Assembly (NCBI GenBank): GCA_910584435.1 | Contig: CAJUAP010000058.1 | Location: forward strand, 1-25,622 | DNA length: 25,622 bases | Source of the DNA: an uncultured Acetatifactor sp. | Lineage (GTDB): Bacteria > Bacillota > Clostridia > Lachnospirales > Lachnospiraceae | Reading direction: 5' to 3' | Shown here: positions 1 through 7,599 of the stretch, piece after piece | How positions within the stretch are numbered: the first letter of the stretch is position 1 | Layout: each line of letters starts with the position of its first letter | The notes under the pieces: model-generated | Told to the model about the DNA's origin: nothing | Seen by the model: only the letters and a program-made list of their open reading frames with translations | The model's database searches: none | Position numbers and translations under genes: made by a program

Positions 1-76
1 TAACTAAAAAATCCTTGAAAAATAAGGAAAAAAGACTTGACTAAATAGGGAGGATGAATGAGGATGAATTTTACAA
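1..76 (+). promoter_or_regulatory. Putative CRISPR leader (3' part)
   Basis: This A-rich stretch lies directly upstream of the first repeat, at the end where repeats of this class usually meet their leader, because the ATTGAAAT end of the repeat points away from it. Just before repeat 1 it holds a perfect 10-bp tandem duplication, GAGGATGAAT, at 50-59 and 60-69. The leader probably continues to the left beyond the window. Leader identity is inferred from repeat orientation and from the degenerate repeat at the opposite end of the array. No clear promoter could be assigned. Confidence 0.6.
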
Positions 77-1851
77 GTGTCTTCCCCTGTGGGGGAAGTG
101 GATTGAAATGAAACAGTATAAGAATACAGGATGGTGGCAGGTTGTGTCTTCCCCTGTGTGGGAAGTGGATTGAAATGATTATTATGAGTTGATGGATGCT
201 GTTAATTGGGTGTCTTCCCCTGTGGGGGAAGTGGATTGAAATGAACAGCATCAGTATAATTTTGAGGAATTGGAAAAGTGTCTTCCCCTGTGGGGGAAGT
301 GGATTGAAATTTAAGGCTTCAGCGTAGTATTGCGCGGAGCCTTTTGTGTCTTCCCCTGTGGGGGAAGTGGATTGAAATGCTGCCGATTCCCCGTTCTACC
401 GTGATGCCTGCAGTGTCTTCCCCTGTGGGGGAAGTGGATTGAAATATCCATCCCTGTGATGCAGCCGAACGAAGCGCGTGTCTTCCCCTGTGGGGGAAGT
501 GGATTGAAATAACAACATGCTCGAGTTAGCCAGAGAGGAACGCACGTGTCTTCCCCTGTGGGGGAAGTGGATTGAAATATGGAATCCCATTGTGACAGCC
601 ACCAGGCATGCACGTGTCTTCCCCTGTGGGGGAAGTGGATTGAAATAACGCCAGCAGACCATGTTCATTGCCCGTCCTCTGTGTCTTCCCCTGTGGGGGA
701 AGTGGATTGAAATCCGGTCAGGACTGGTTCCTAAATCAAGTCTCAAGTGTCTTCCCCTGTGGGGGAAGTGGATTGAAATGAGGAACTGGAAAAGAAGTTA
801 TGGGCGAATGGGTGTGTCTTCCCCTGTGGGGGAAGTGGATTGACATATTTTCTGGACGGTTTTGAATTTTCTGTCCGCAGGGTGTCTTCCCCTGTGGGGG
901 AAGTGGATTGAAATGATTACGGCGTCGACATCACTACGGGAAACGTGGTGTCTTCCCCTGTGGGGGAAGTGGATTGAAATGGCTTCATTAAGCTTCTCTT
1001 TTAGTACACACTTGGTGTCTTCCCCTGTGGGGGAAGTGGATTGAAATATTTTTGTGAACGCTTGTAAATAATATAGTCTATGTGTCTTCCCCTGTGGGGG
1101 AAGTGGATTGAAATTGTCAATGGTAAGTATTATTACGGTGATTATGACGAGTGTCTTCCCCTGTGGGGGAAGTGGATTGAAATTATCTGAAAGAGCAAAG
1201 GGGAATATGGCGGATTGTGTCTTCCCCTGTGGGGGAAGTGGATTGAAATATAATCCTGACGCACTGCGCAGATACGGAGAACTGTGTCTTCCCCTGTGGG
1301 GGAAGTGGATTGAAATGTAACAACTGGCGCAAAATGCACGGATTGCCGCTGTGTCTTCCCCTGTGGGGGAAGTGGATTGAAATCGATCGGGTTATACTCT
1401 GTCGTTAGGGCGGCGCGTGTCTTCCCCTGTGGGGGAAGTGGATTGAAATATCGACACTGATGATATGGAAATCTGCACAAAGTTGTGTCTTCCCCTGTGG
1501 GGGAAGTGGATTGAAATACAAAAAAGAATAAAAACAGTTGACAAGTAAAGGTGTCTTCCCCTGTGGGGGAAGTGGATTGAAATAATTAGGAAGGTGAACG
1601 TATGGCAATAAGAACAGTGTCTTCCCCTGTGGGGGAAGTGGATTGAAATGTGCCGGTCATTGTGATATGGAAAGAACTGTTATTGTGTCTTCCCCTGTGG
1701 GGGAAGTGGATTGAAATGAAGAAGATTCTGCCGGTTTATACGGCAGAACCGTGTCTTCCCCTGTGGGGGAAGTGGATTGAAATGCCATCTTGATGACCAG
1801 GATAAGTACCAGTATGATGTGTCTTCCCCTGTGGGGGAAGTGGATTGAAAA
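77..1851 (+). CRISPR. CRISPR array, 27 repeats / 26 spacers, type I-C-like repeat
   Basis: There are 27 copies of a 33-bp repeat (first 77-109, last 1819-1851) separated by 26 different spacers of 32-36 bp. The repeat starts GTGTCTTCCCC and ends GTGGATTGAAAT. The arms CTTCCCC and GGGGAAG form a 7-bp stem with a short loop, which in type I-C systems is processed by Cas5d. Nearly all repeats are identical. Exceptions are repeat 2 (144-176), with T for G in the G-run, repeat 12 (814-846), ending TTGACAT, and repeat 27, ending in A instead of T. The last fits a trailer end on the right, so transcription should run left to right. No cas genes are present in the window. Several spacers read as plausible phage coding sequence, and two contain hairpins. 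Subtype is judged from the repeat alone. Confidence 0.98.
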
Positions 1852-2423
1852 TCAATACAATTGGAATGGAAAAATGGAAATTGAAATAGTGGAATGGACT
1901 GATGCAAGTATAATGCAGGGCTGAGAGGACATAGTAGTGGATATAGATAACTTAATGCCGGATTGATGGGTCAAAATGCAAAAAAGACCATATTAGTGTA
2001 AACAATGCTTTGTCACATAAATATGCTATATTACCAACTTGTGGGTGAGTATGCAGTGAAAATGTTGAACTCAAATTATGCCAAGAAAATATGCATTTTT
2101 GAATACAATTTATCCTGACAAAATAGGAAAGACATTGAGCGTGAAATAAAAGGCGCCACATGCATTTGTCAGTAGACTGTGATAGAAAAAATAAGAATGC
2201 GTATTGCTGCTTTATAACAAAGCCTTCAAATGGATATCATACATGATGAATATTTATGATTCAAAATACAGGTTAAGATGCTTCTCTATTCGGGGATAGA
2301 ACCCAAAGCAATTTAAACTTAGAGAAAGAATTTTGCCGTTTATTGAAACTGCTGAAGAAGTGAATAGATACAATGTGTGCGCCAATAAATTATATGGCAG
2401 TTCTAAGGAAGGAGACAGAGAAA
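1852..2423. other. Intergenic, CRISPR trailer to first gene; no gene seen
   Basis: About 570 A/T-rich bases hold no convincing gene. Open frames here lack ribosome sites and recognisable protein character. The segment ATTGAAAT at about 1880-1887 resembles the last 8 bases of the CRISPR repeat, but the bases before it do not match, so it is not counted as a repeat. No clear promoter for the following gene could be assigned. Confidence 0.6.
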
Positions 2424-2969
2424 ATGCATTATGTAGTAGGATTGTATTTTGATGAGAACACAGAAATGCAAATTGATTCTTTGACGAAGAAAATAGCAGA
2501 TGCAGGAATTAGTACAAAGCTTTTGGAATGGAATGCGAGGCCGCACATAACATTGGGCTGCTATAATGATATAGATGAAGAAAAGTGTACGGAAAAGTTG
2601 AAGAAATTTGCAGAAATGCATCATGCTATGCCTGCAAATATTGATTCTATTGGAATGTTTAATGATACCAGAACAATTTTCCTGTCTCCTACCATGAGCC
2701 GAAGCATGTATCAATTGCATAGTGAGCTGCATGAGTGTCTGGAAGAATTTGATAAGAGCGGCTGGGAATGGTATTGTCCGGATGGCTGGGTTCCGCATTG
2801 TACGGTGGCATTGACAAGGGAAGACAGTGAAGAGGCATTTTATAGGGCAAGCCGCATGGTGTTGCAGGAGTTTCGGAAAATCAAGGGGGAATATGTTGCA
2901 CTGGGGCTGGGGAAAATGGTATTTCCTGTGGAGGAAATTGTGAGAATAGATTTGAAGCGCAGCTGTTAA
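2424..2969 (+). CDS. 2H phosphoesterase-superfamily protein (2'-5' RNA ligase-like)
   Basis: The 181-residue protein has the two HxT motifs that define the 2H phosphoesterase fold: PHITL (H41, T43) and PHCTV (H125, T127), about 84 residues apart. Family members act on 2'-5' or cyclic phosphodiester bonds in RNA or nucleotides; the substrate here cannot be told from sequence. The start chosen is ATG 2424, preceded by AAGGAAGGAG at a good distance. An upstream in-frame ATG at 2373 would add 17 residues but has no ribosome site. No membrane segment or signal peptide is evident. It stands alone between the CRISPR array and the clp genes, with a weak terminator-like stem downstream. Some relatives sit near RNA-repair or defence genes, but nothing here proves such a role. 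Confidence 0.85.
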   Translation: MHYVVGLYFDENTEMQIDSLTKKIADAGISTKLLEWNARPHITLGCYNDIDEEKCTEKLKKFAEMHHAMPANIDSIGMFNDTRTIFLSPTMSRSMYQLHSELHECLEEFDKSGWEWYCPDGWVPHCTVALTREDSEEAFYRASRMVLQEFRKIKGEYVALGLGKMVFPVEEIVRIDLKRSC

Positions 2970-3016
2970 AAGGCAGTTTGGACTATGGAAGTCATCTTTA
3001 AAGGGAAAGAATAGAC

Positions 3017-3044
3017 AGAGGGCATGGCGAGGGTCATGCTCTTT
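3017..3044 (+). terminator. Weak stem-loop after the 2H gene
   Basis: A 10-bp stem (3017-3026 with 3035-3044, including two G-T pairs) closes an 8-base loop about 50 bases after the 2H phosphoesterase stop. Only a short T-run follows, so termination is possible but weakly supported. Confidence 0.35.
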
Positions 3045-3073
3045 AAAATTTGGTGGTAGAATGGGGAGACATG

Positions 3074-3082
3074 TGATATAAT
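3074..3082 (+). promoter_or_regulatory. Extended -10 promoter for clpS-clpA-aat
   Basis: The sequence TGATATAAT gives a perfect TATAAT (3077-3082) preceded by TG, the extended -10 arrangement that can work without a good -35 box. The region 17 bases further up (about 3054-3059) is not a convincing -35. The predicted leader to clpS is about 95 bases. Confidence 0.5.
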
Positions 3083-3182
3083 TTTCTATAAAAGACTTTG
3101 TATTTTTCAGGTCAATCTATAGTTGTAGAGCTATGAAAATAAAATAGTAAAAGAGATTAAGATAAAACAGAGGTAGAAAATT

Positions 3183-3482
3183 ATGGCCACACAAGGAGAA
3201 ACAAGAGAGAGAACCAGGATAAACATACGCGAACCGAAGCATTACCGGGTAATCATGCATAATGATGATTTTACATCCATGGAGTTCGTGGTAGATATTC
3301 TGATAGATATTTTCCACAAGGATGAGGCGGAGGCGGAGCGTCTGATGCTGATGGTACATGAAGAAGGCAGGGCGGCAGTCGGCTCATATCCTTATGACAT
3401 TGCGGTTACAAAAGTTCAGGCAGCAGCTGCAAGGGCAAAAGAAGAGGGTTATCCGTTTCGGATGACAGTGGAGGAGGCATGA
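3183..3482 (+). CDS. clpS: ATP-dependent Clp protease adaptor ClpS
   Basis: This 99-residue protein has the ClpS signature: HNDDFT at residues 26-31 followed by MEFVV, then MVHEEGR near residues 57-63. N27, D28/D29 and H59 correspond to the pocket that grips the N-terminal residue of N-degron substrates. The first 18 residues form the flexible tail used for delivery to ClpA. ClpS binds the ClpA N-domain and hands over proteins starting with Leu, Phe, Trp or Tyr. The gene overlaps the start of clpA by four bases, implying translational coupling, and aat follows. The ribosome site is a modest GAGGT. Length is normal for the family. Confidence 0.96.
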   Translation: MATQGETRERTRINIREPKHYRVIMHNDDFTSMEFVVDILIDIFHKDEAEAERLMLMVHEEGRAAVGSYPYDIAVTKVQAAAARAKEEGYPFRMTVEEA

Positions 3483-6373
3483 TGATGCAGGTATCGGAAG
3501 AGGTGGCAGGAATTATTAATACGGCAATATCCCTGGCGAAAAATGCACACTTTGAATTCATAACGCCGGAGTTGGTATTGTATGTGATATGCCAGAATAA
3601 AGTTTTTGTTCAGGCGTTCAGAAATTGTGGTGGAAATGTAAAAGAATTGGATTATCACTTAAGGGATTATCTTGATAAATATATGGAGCAAGACGGGGGA
3701 GAATCAGAGGATGGGCCGGAATTATCTCAGGGAATGGGGTATGTGCTGGCTTACGCATGGGAATCCGCGATTAACAGTGGTAAGGACATAATGGAGCTGC
3801 CCCACATGATTCATGCAATGTATGGGCTGGAAGAAAATTATGCTGTTTATTATATGCGTATGCAGGGAGTGGAACAGCCGGAACTTCTGCAGGAAATGAG
3901 TATTGTTTATGAAGAGATGACATATGGAAAAAAGAGACATGGGCGGAATGCGGCGAAGAATCGTGCAGACAAAAATTATGACGGCAAGCAGAATAAGAGT
4001 CAGCAAAATAAGGGAAGACAAGATTCGGGTATGCAATATCATAACGCCAATGGGGGTGAAAATGGTCAGGGCGGTGCTGCATCCAATGGAGAAAACAGCC
4101 AGAGACAATACCTTGAGGATGGACAAAGGAACAGCCGGGGACAGGTCAGAGAGGATGGTCGCGGGTTGTATGGGGAAGAAAATGCGCATGGACAGGGCCG
4201 GGAAAAGAGCCAGGAAAGCGGCCATGGACAGGGGCAGGAAAGCGGCCATGGACAGGGCCAGGAAAACAGCCAGGAAAGCGGCCATGGACAGAGCCAGGAA
4301 AGCAGCCGTGGACAGGGCCGGGAAAAGAGCCAGGAAAGCGGCCATGGACAGGGGCAGGAAAGCAGCCATGGACAGGGCCAGGAAAACAGCCAGGGATACG
4401 GCCGGGAAAGCGGCCATGGGCAGGAGAAGGAAAAAGGCAAGGAATATGGACAGGAAGATGACCATAACCGGGCACAGGAACATGGCTGGGGTTATATACA
4501 GGGAAATAGATGGGGGTACGGACAGCAAAATGGCCAGGGACAGGATAATGACTGGGAAGATGAACAGGATGGAGACTGGGATGAGGATTTGGAAGATACA
4601 GATGTACAGGGGGGCTTCTGGCAGCAGTATGCCCGTTGCCTGAATGATGAGTTGGATGGAGTAAATCCGCTTATTGGCAGGGAGAAAGAGCTGGAACGGA
4701 CCATGCAGATTCTCTGCCGTAAAGGGAAGAATAATCCGCTGCACCTGGGGGAGCCCGGTGTGGGCAAAACGGCAATTACTTATGGACTGGCAAGGAGGCT
4801 GAATGAACCACAGGTTCCGGCCCCTTTGGCAGGAGCGAAAATTTTTGAACTGGATCTGGGAAGTCTGCTGGCAGGCACCCAATACCGGGGAGATTTCGAG
4901 AAACGTTTTAAGCGAGTTATGGATAGTATCAGTGAGGAAGAGAACCCCATTGTATATATTGATGAAATTCATAATATTGTGGGTGCCGGAGCAGTGAATG
5001 GAGGAACCTTTGACGTTTCCAATATGCTCAAGCCCTATCTGGTGTCAGGGCGTGTGCGTTTTATCGGCGCTACTACTTATGAGGAATACAAAAAACATTT
5101 TGAGAAGAGTAAGAGCCTGGTAAGGCGGTTTCAGAACATTGATATCCAAGAACCAGGCATTCAGGAGACCATACGTATCTTAGAAGGTCTGCGGCAGGAT
5201 TATGAGGAATTCCATGGGGTGGTCTATGAGGAAGGCGTTCTGGAATATGCGGTGGAAATGAGTGCAAAATATGTGAATGAGCGTTATCTGCCGGATAAAG
5301 CCATTGACTTGATAGATGAGGCAGGGGCATACCGCAGACTGCATCCTCTTGACCGGACGCAGAAAGCGCAGAGCGTGGATAAAGGGTTGGTTGATGAGAT
5401 ACTGTCCAAAACCTGTCACATTCCAAAGCAGGTTGTGGAAAATGATGAGACGGCAGCGCTGGCTGCTTTGGAAGACAGATTGAAGAGCCGGGTATTCGGC
5501 CAGGAAGAAGCCATAGCACAGGTGGTCAATGGAGTAAAATTTTCACGGGCAGGTCTCTTAGAAGAGGGAAAACCCCTGGCCAGCCTTCTGTTTGTGGGGC
5601 CTACCGGTGTAGGTAAGACGGAAATTGCCAGAAGCCTTGCAGAAGAGCTGGGCATTAAGCTGATACGTTTTGATATGAGTGAATATGAAGAGAAACACGC
5701 GGTGGCGAAGCTAATCGGTGCGCCGGCCGGATACGTGGGGTATGAAGAAGGCGGTCTTCTCACGGAGGAAATCCGCAAGAACCCCCATGCGGTTCTTCTG
5801 CTGGATGAAATTGAGAAAGCCCACCCGGATATCTATAATATTCTGCTGCAGGTTATGGATTATGCCACATTGACGGACAATCAGGGCAGGAAGGCAGATT
5901 TCAGAAATGTGATTGTCATTATGACGTCCAATGCGGGGGCAAGCCGGATTGGGAAACATGGCATAGGATTTCTGGGGCAGGATGTGAGGGCGGATGTAAT
6001 TTTAGAGGAAGTAAAGAAGATATTCCAGCCGGAATTCCGCAACCGTCTTAACCGCATTGTGGTATTCCGCTCTATCAGTGAGCAGATGGCAGAGCAGATT
6101 GTGGAGAAGAAGCTGGGGGAACTGCAAAGGCTGCTGCAGAGGAAAAATGTAAAGTTATCCGTGGATGAGGCGGCGAGAAAGCTGGTAAAAAGGAAAGGCA
6201 TCAGTGCGGAATTTGGCGCAAGGGAGATAGAACGTGTCATACAGGGGGAGATAAAACCGCTGCTGGTGGATGAGATTTTGTTCGGCGTATTAAAAAACGG
6301 CGGGGACTGCAGTTTGACAGTGGAAGCAGATAAGTTTCGGATGCGGTTCGGCACGGAAGCAGGAGGGCAGTAA
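3479..6373 (+). CDS. clpA: ATP-dependent Clp protease ATPase subunit ClpA, with long repetitive linker
   Basis: At 964 residues this is some 200 longer than usual ClpA (about 750). Residues 1-148 are the Clp N-domain that docks ClpS. Residues about 150-380 are a hydrophilic Gly/Gln/Glu/Ser/His-rich insert, including repeats of GHGQGQES type, and end in an acidic Asp/Glu/Trp stretch. Then come the D1 ATPase (Walker A GEPGVGKT 424-431, Walker B IVYIDEIHN 491-499) and the D2 ATPase (Walker A GPTGVGKT 707-714, Walker B VLLLDEIE 772-779, pore loop GYVGYEEGG 751-759). The IGF tripeptide at 829-831 is the ClpP-docking loop, so partnership with ClpP is expected; clpP is not in the window. No UVR coiled-coil middle region typical of ClpC is present. 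It overlaps clpS by four bases. Any of the first three Met codons could be the start. Confidence 0.95.
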   Translation: MMMQVSEEVAGIINTAISLAKNAHFEFITPELVLYVICQNKVFVQAFRNCGGNVKELDYHLRDYLDKYMEQDGGESEDGPELSQGMGYVLAYAWESAINSGKDIMELPHMIHAMYGLEENYAVYYMRMQGVEQPELLQEMSIVYEEMTYGKKRHGRNAAKNRADKNYDGKQNKSQQNKGRQDSGMQYHNANGGENGQGGAASNGENSQRQYLEDGQRNSRGQVREDGRGLYGEENAHGQGREKSQESGHGQGQESGHGQGQENSQESGHGQSQESSRGQGREKSQESGHGQGQESSHGQGQENSQGYGRESGHGQEKEKGKEYGQEDDHNRAQEHGWGYIQGNRWGYGQQNGQGQDNDWEDEQDGDWDEDLEDTDVQGGFWQQYARCLNDELDGVNPLIGREKELERTMQILCRKGKNNPLHLGEPGVGKTAITYGLARRLNEPQVPAPLAGAKIFELDLGSLLAGTQYRGDFEKRFKRVMDSISEEENPIVYIDEIHNIVGAGAVNGGTFDVSNMLKPYLVSGRVRFIGATTYEEYKKHFEKSKSLVRRFQNIDIQEPGIQETIRILEGLRQDYEEFHGVVYEEGVLEYAVEMSAKYVNERYLPDKAIDLIDEAGAYRRLHPLDRTQKAQSVDKGLVDEILSKTCHIPKQVVENDETAALAALEDRLKSRVFGQEEAIAQVVNGVKFSRAGLLEEGKPLASLLFVGPTGVGKTEIARSLAEELGIKLIRFDMSEYEEKHAVAKLIGAPAGYVGYEEGGLLTEEIRKNPHAVLLLDEIEKAHPDIYNILLQVMDYATLTDNQGRKADFRNVIVIMTSNAGASRIGKHGIGFLGQDVRADVILEEVKKIFQPEFRNRLNRIVVFRSISEQMAEQIVEKKLGELQRLLQRKNVKLSVDEAARKLVKRKGISAEFGAREIERVIQGEIKPLLVDEILFGVLKNGGDCSLTVEADKFRMRFGTEAGGQ
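4190..4399 (+). repeat. 120-bp tandem duplication inside clpA
   Basis: Bases 4190-4309 (residues 238-277) are repeated starting at 4310 for about 90 bases with nearly no changes, then diverge. Inside each copy are smaller 24-36 bp units encoding GHGQGQES/GHGQGQENSQES. The array lies wholly within the hydrophilic linker and keeps the reading frame. It also creates long artefactual open frames on the other strand. Confidence 0.9.
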
Positions 6374-6374
6374 T

Positions 6375-7034
6375 ATGCCAGTATTTCGCTTGATTGAAAA
6401 TGAAATATCATTCCCTGATCCATGTTATGCCCGTTCGGACGGGCTGCTGGCAGTGGGGGGAGACTTGAGTGTGGAGCGGCTGTTATTGGCGTATACTCAC
6501 GGTATTTTTCCCTGGTATAATCCGGGGGAAGAAATTATGTGGTGGTGCCCGAAGGAACGTTTTGTTATATTCCCCAGGGAGATACATATCTCCCATTCCA
6601 TGAGGAAATATATGAAAAAGCATGAGCTGAACGTGAAGCTGAACCGAGACTTTGCAGATACCATGCACCGCTGCCGTATGAAGAGGGAAAACGAGGAAGG
6701 CACCTGGATTTCTGATGAAATGGAGGCGGCATATTACCGGCTCCATGAGGCAGGGTATGCTGTCAGTGTGGAAGTATGGGAGGACGGCGAGTTGGCAGGA
6801 GGATTTTACGGGGTCTGTATCGGGAGGTGTTTTTTTGGGGAGAGCATGTTCTCAGAGAAGGAGAATGGCTCTAAGACAGCTTTGATTGCCTTTGCGCAGT
6901 TACTGGAACAAAGAGGATGTCTGTTCATAGACTGCCAGTTCCATACGGAACACTTGGAGAGCATGGGCGGCAGGTACATTTCCTGGGAAGAATATGACGG
7001 GATGCTGCAGGAAGGGACAGGGATGAGGGATTGA
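6375..7034 (+). CDS. aat: Leucyl/phenylalanyl-tRNA--protein transferase
   Basis: Aat transfers Leu or Phe from aminoacyl-tRNA to proteins with N-terminal Lys or Arg, creating degrons read by ClpS. The 219-residue protein shows family blocks in order: GLLAVGGDL (23-31), GIFPWY (43-48), WWCPKER (56-62, classically WWSPDPR), GTWISDEM, FFGESMFS and FIDCQFHTEHL with the DCQ core. Length is close to the usual 230. The start ATG lies one base after the clpA stop, with GGAGG just before it inside clpA, so the three genes form one operon. The cassette is common in proteobacteria; its intact presence in a clostridial background is notable. No defect is visible. Confidence 0.95.
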   Translation: MPVFRLIENEISFPDPCYARSDGLLAVGGDLSVERLLLAYTHGIFPWYNPGEEIMWWCPKERFVIFPREIHISHSMRKYMKKHELNVKLNRDFADTMHRCRMKRENEEGTWISDEMEAAYYRLHEAGYAVSVEVWEDGELAGGFYGVCIGRCFFGESMFSEKENGSKTALIAFAQLLEQRGCLFIDCQFHTEHLESMGGRYISWEEYDGMLQEGTGMRD

Positions 7035-7105
7035 GGCAATATATGAATATTGTTGGCATGCTACTTGGAATCAAAGAGTGTGCAGTTATGAAGGGGATGA
7101 TTATT

Positions 7106-7342
7106 ATGGAAAACAAAGGGTGGCTGGGCGATGTGTTGGAATGTGTGAATTCCATACCTGCAGATATATTTTCGTTAAGTGATATTTATGAATATGTGGA
7201 TGAATTGCATGAAAAACATCCCAATAATCAAAATGTGGAAGCAAAAATAAGGCAGCAGCTGCAAGTTCTGAGAGATCGTGGGGTGATTGTATTTTTGGGG
7301 AATGGAAACTATAAGAAGGTGGAATCGTATCTGAACAGATAG
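7106..7342 (+). CDS. Small winged-helix protein, resembles the C-terminal domain of DpnI-type enzymes
   Basis: The 78-residue product starts at ATG 7106, with AAGGGG nine bases upstream; longer in-frame starts (for example TTG 7031, overlapping aat) lack a ribosome site. The body FSLSDIYEYVDEL... followed by KIRQQLQVLRDRGVI and FLGNGNYKKV resembles, from memory, the winged-helix domain found at the C-terminus of DpnI/Dam-replacing restriction proteins, which binds methylated DNA. No catalytic domain is present. It may be a free-standing DNA-binding regulator or the surviving end of a restriction gene, though the proper ribosome site argues for expression. It faces a possible restriction-associated remnant on the other strand. 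The domain assignment is moderate. Confidence 0.6.
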   Translation: MENKGWLGDVLECVNSIPADIFSLSDIYEYVDELHEKHPNNQNVEAKIRQQLQVLRDRGVIVFLGNGNYKKVESYLNR

Positions 7343-7599
7343 CAAGTGTAGCATATCTTGCTCTCATCAAAAAGATTATGTTCATACACGCTGCCTGAAA
7401 GAAACTGCTGAATATCCCATACTTCAACGCGCCCGGCAAGTTCCGCATCTTCAGCAAGATTCAATGCCGTATGTACGCGTTTTAAAATTGTAATAATAAC
7501 AGGATGGAATCCTCCACGCAGGTTTGCTTTGCATATTTCAATCAATAAACTGGATTTTATAGGGGAGCATTCAGCCCCCCGGAGGCAGATGATGATAGA
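7309..7599 (-). pseudogene. Possible C-terminal remnant of a restriction-associated protein
   Basis: An open minus-strand frame from about 7599 to the stop at 7309 has no ATG and no ribosome site, yet reads like a real protein for about 65 residues: KSSLLIEICKANL, GGFHPVIITILKRV, then GRVEVWDIQQFLSGSVYEHN. The pattern of alternating strands and a VEVWDIQQF-type ending reminds me of the C-terminal part of DUF4928-type proteins found beside cytosine methyltransferases, but this is from memory and uncertain. The tail after about 7370 overlaps the winged-helix gene end and looks random. Upstream it abuts the end of the XRE regulator, suggesting a deletion junction. Confidence 0.35.

Noticed and set aside
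1875..1887. A possible 28th CRISPR repeat
   Set aside because: Only the last ATTGAAAT matches; the hairpin part is missing.
311..1907. Many open frames through the CRISPR array on both strands
   Set aside because: They are translations of the repeat (for example recurring CLPLWGKWIEM and FNPLPPQGKT) and have no gene features.
1952..2161. 69-codon minus-strand frame after the CRISPR array
   Set aside because: No ribosome site and random-looking residue composition.
3722..4972. 416-codon open frame on the minus strand inside clpA
   Set aside because: It results from the codon use of the clpA linker repeats; its product is a low-complexity Phe/Leu/Ala string and there is no ribosome site.
5416..6423. 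Minus-strand frames opposite the clpA ATPase domains
   Set aside because: They are mirror images of a strongly conserved coding sequence, with no start signals.
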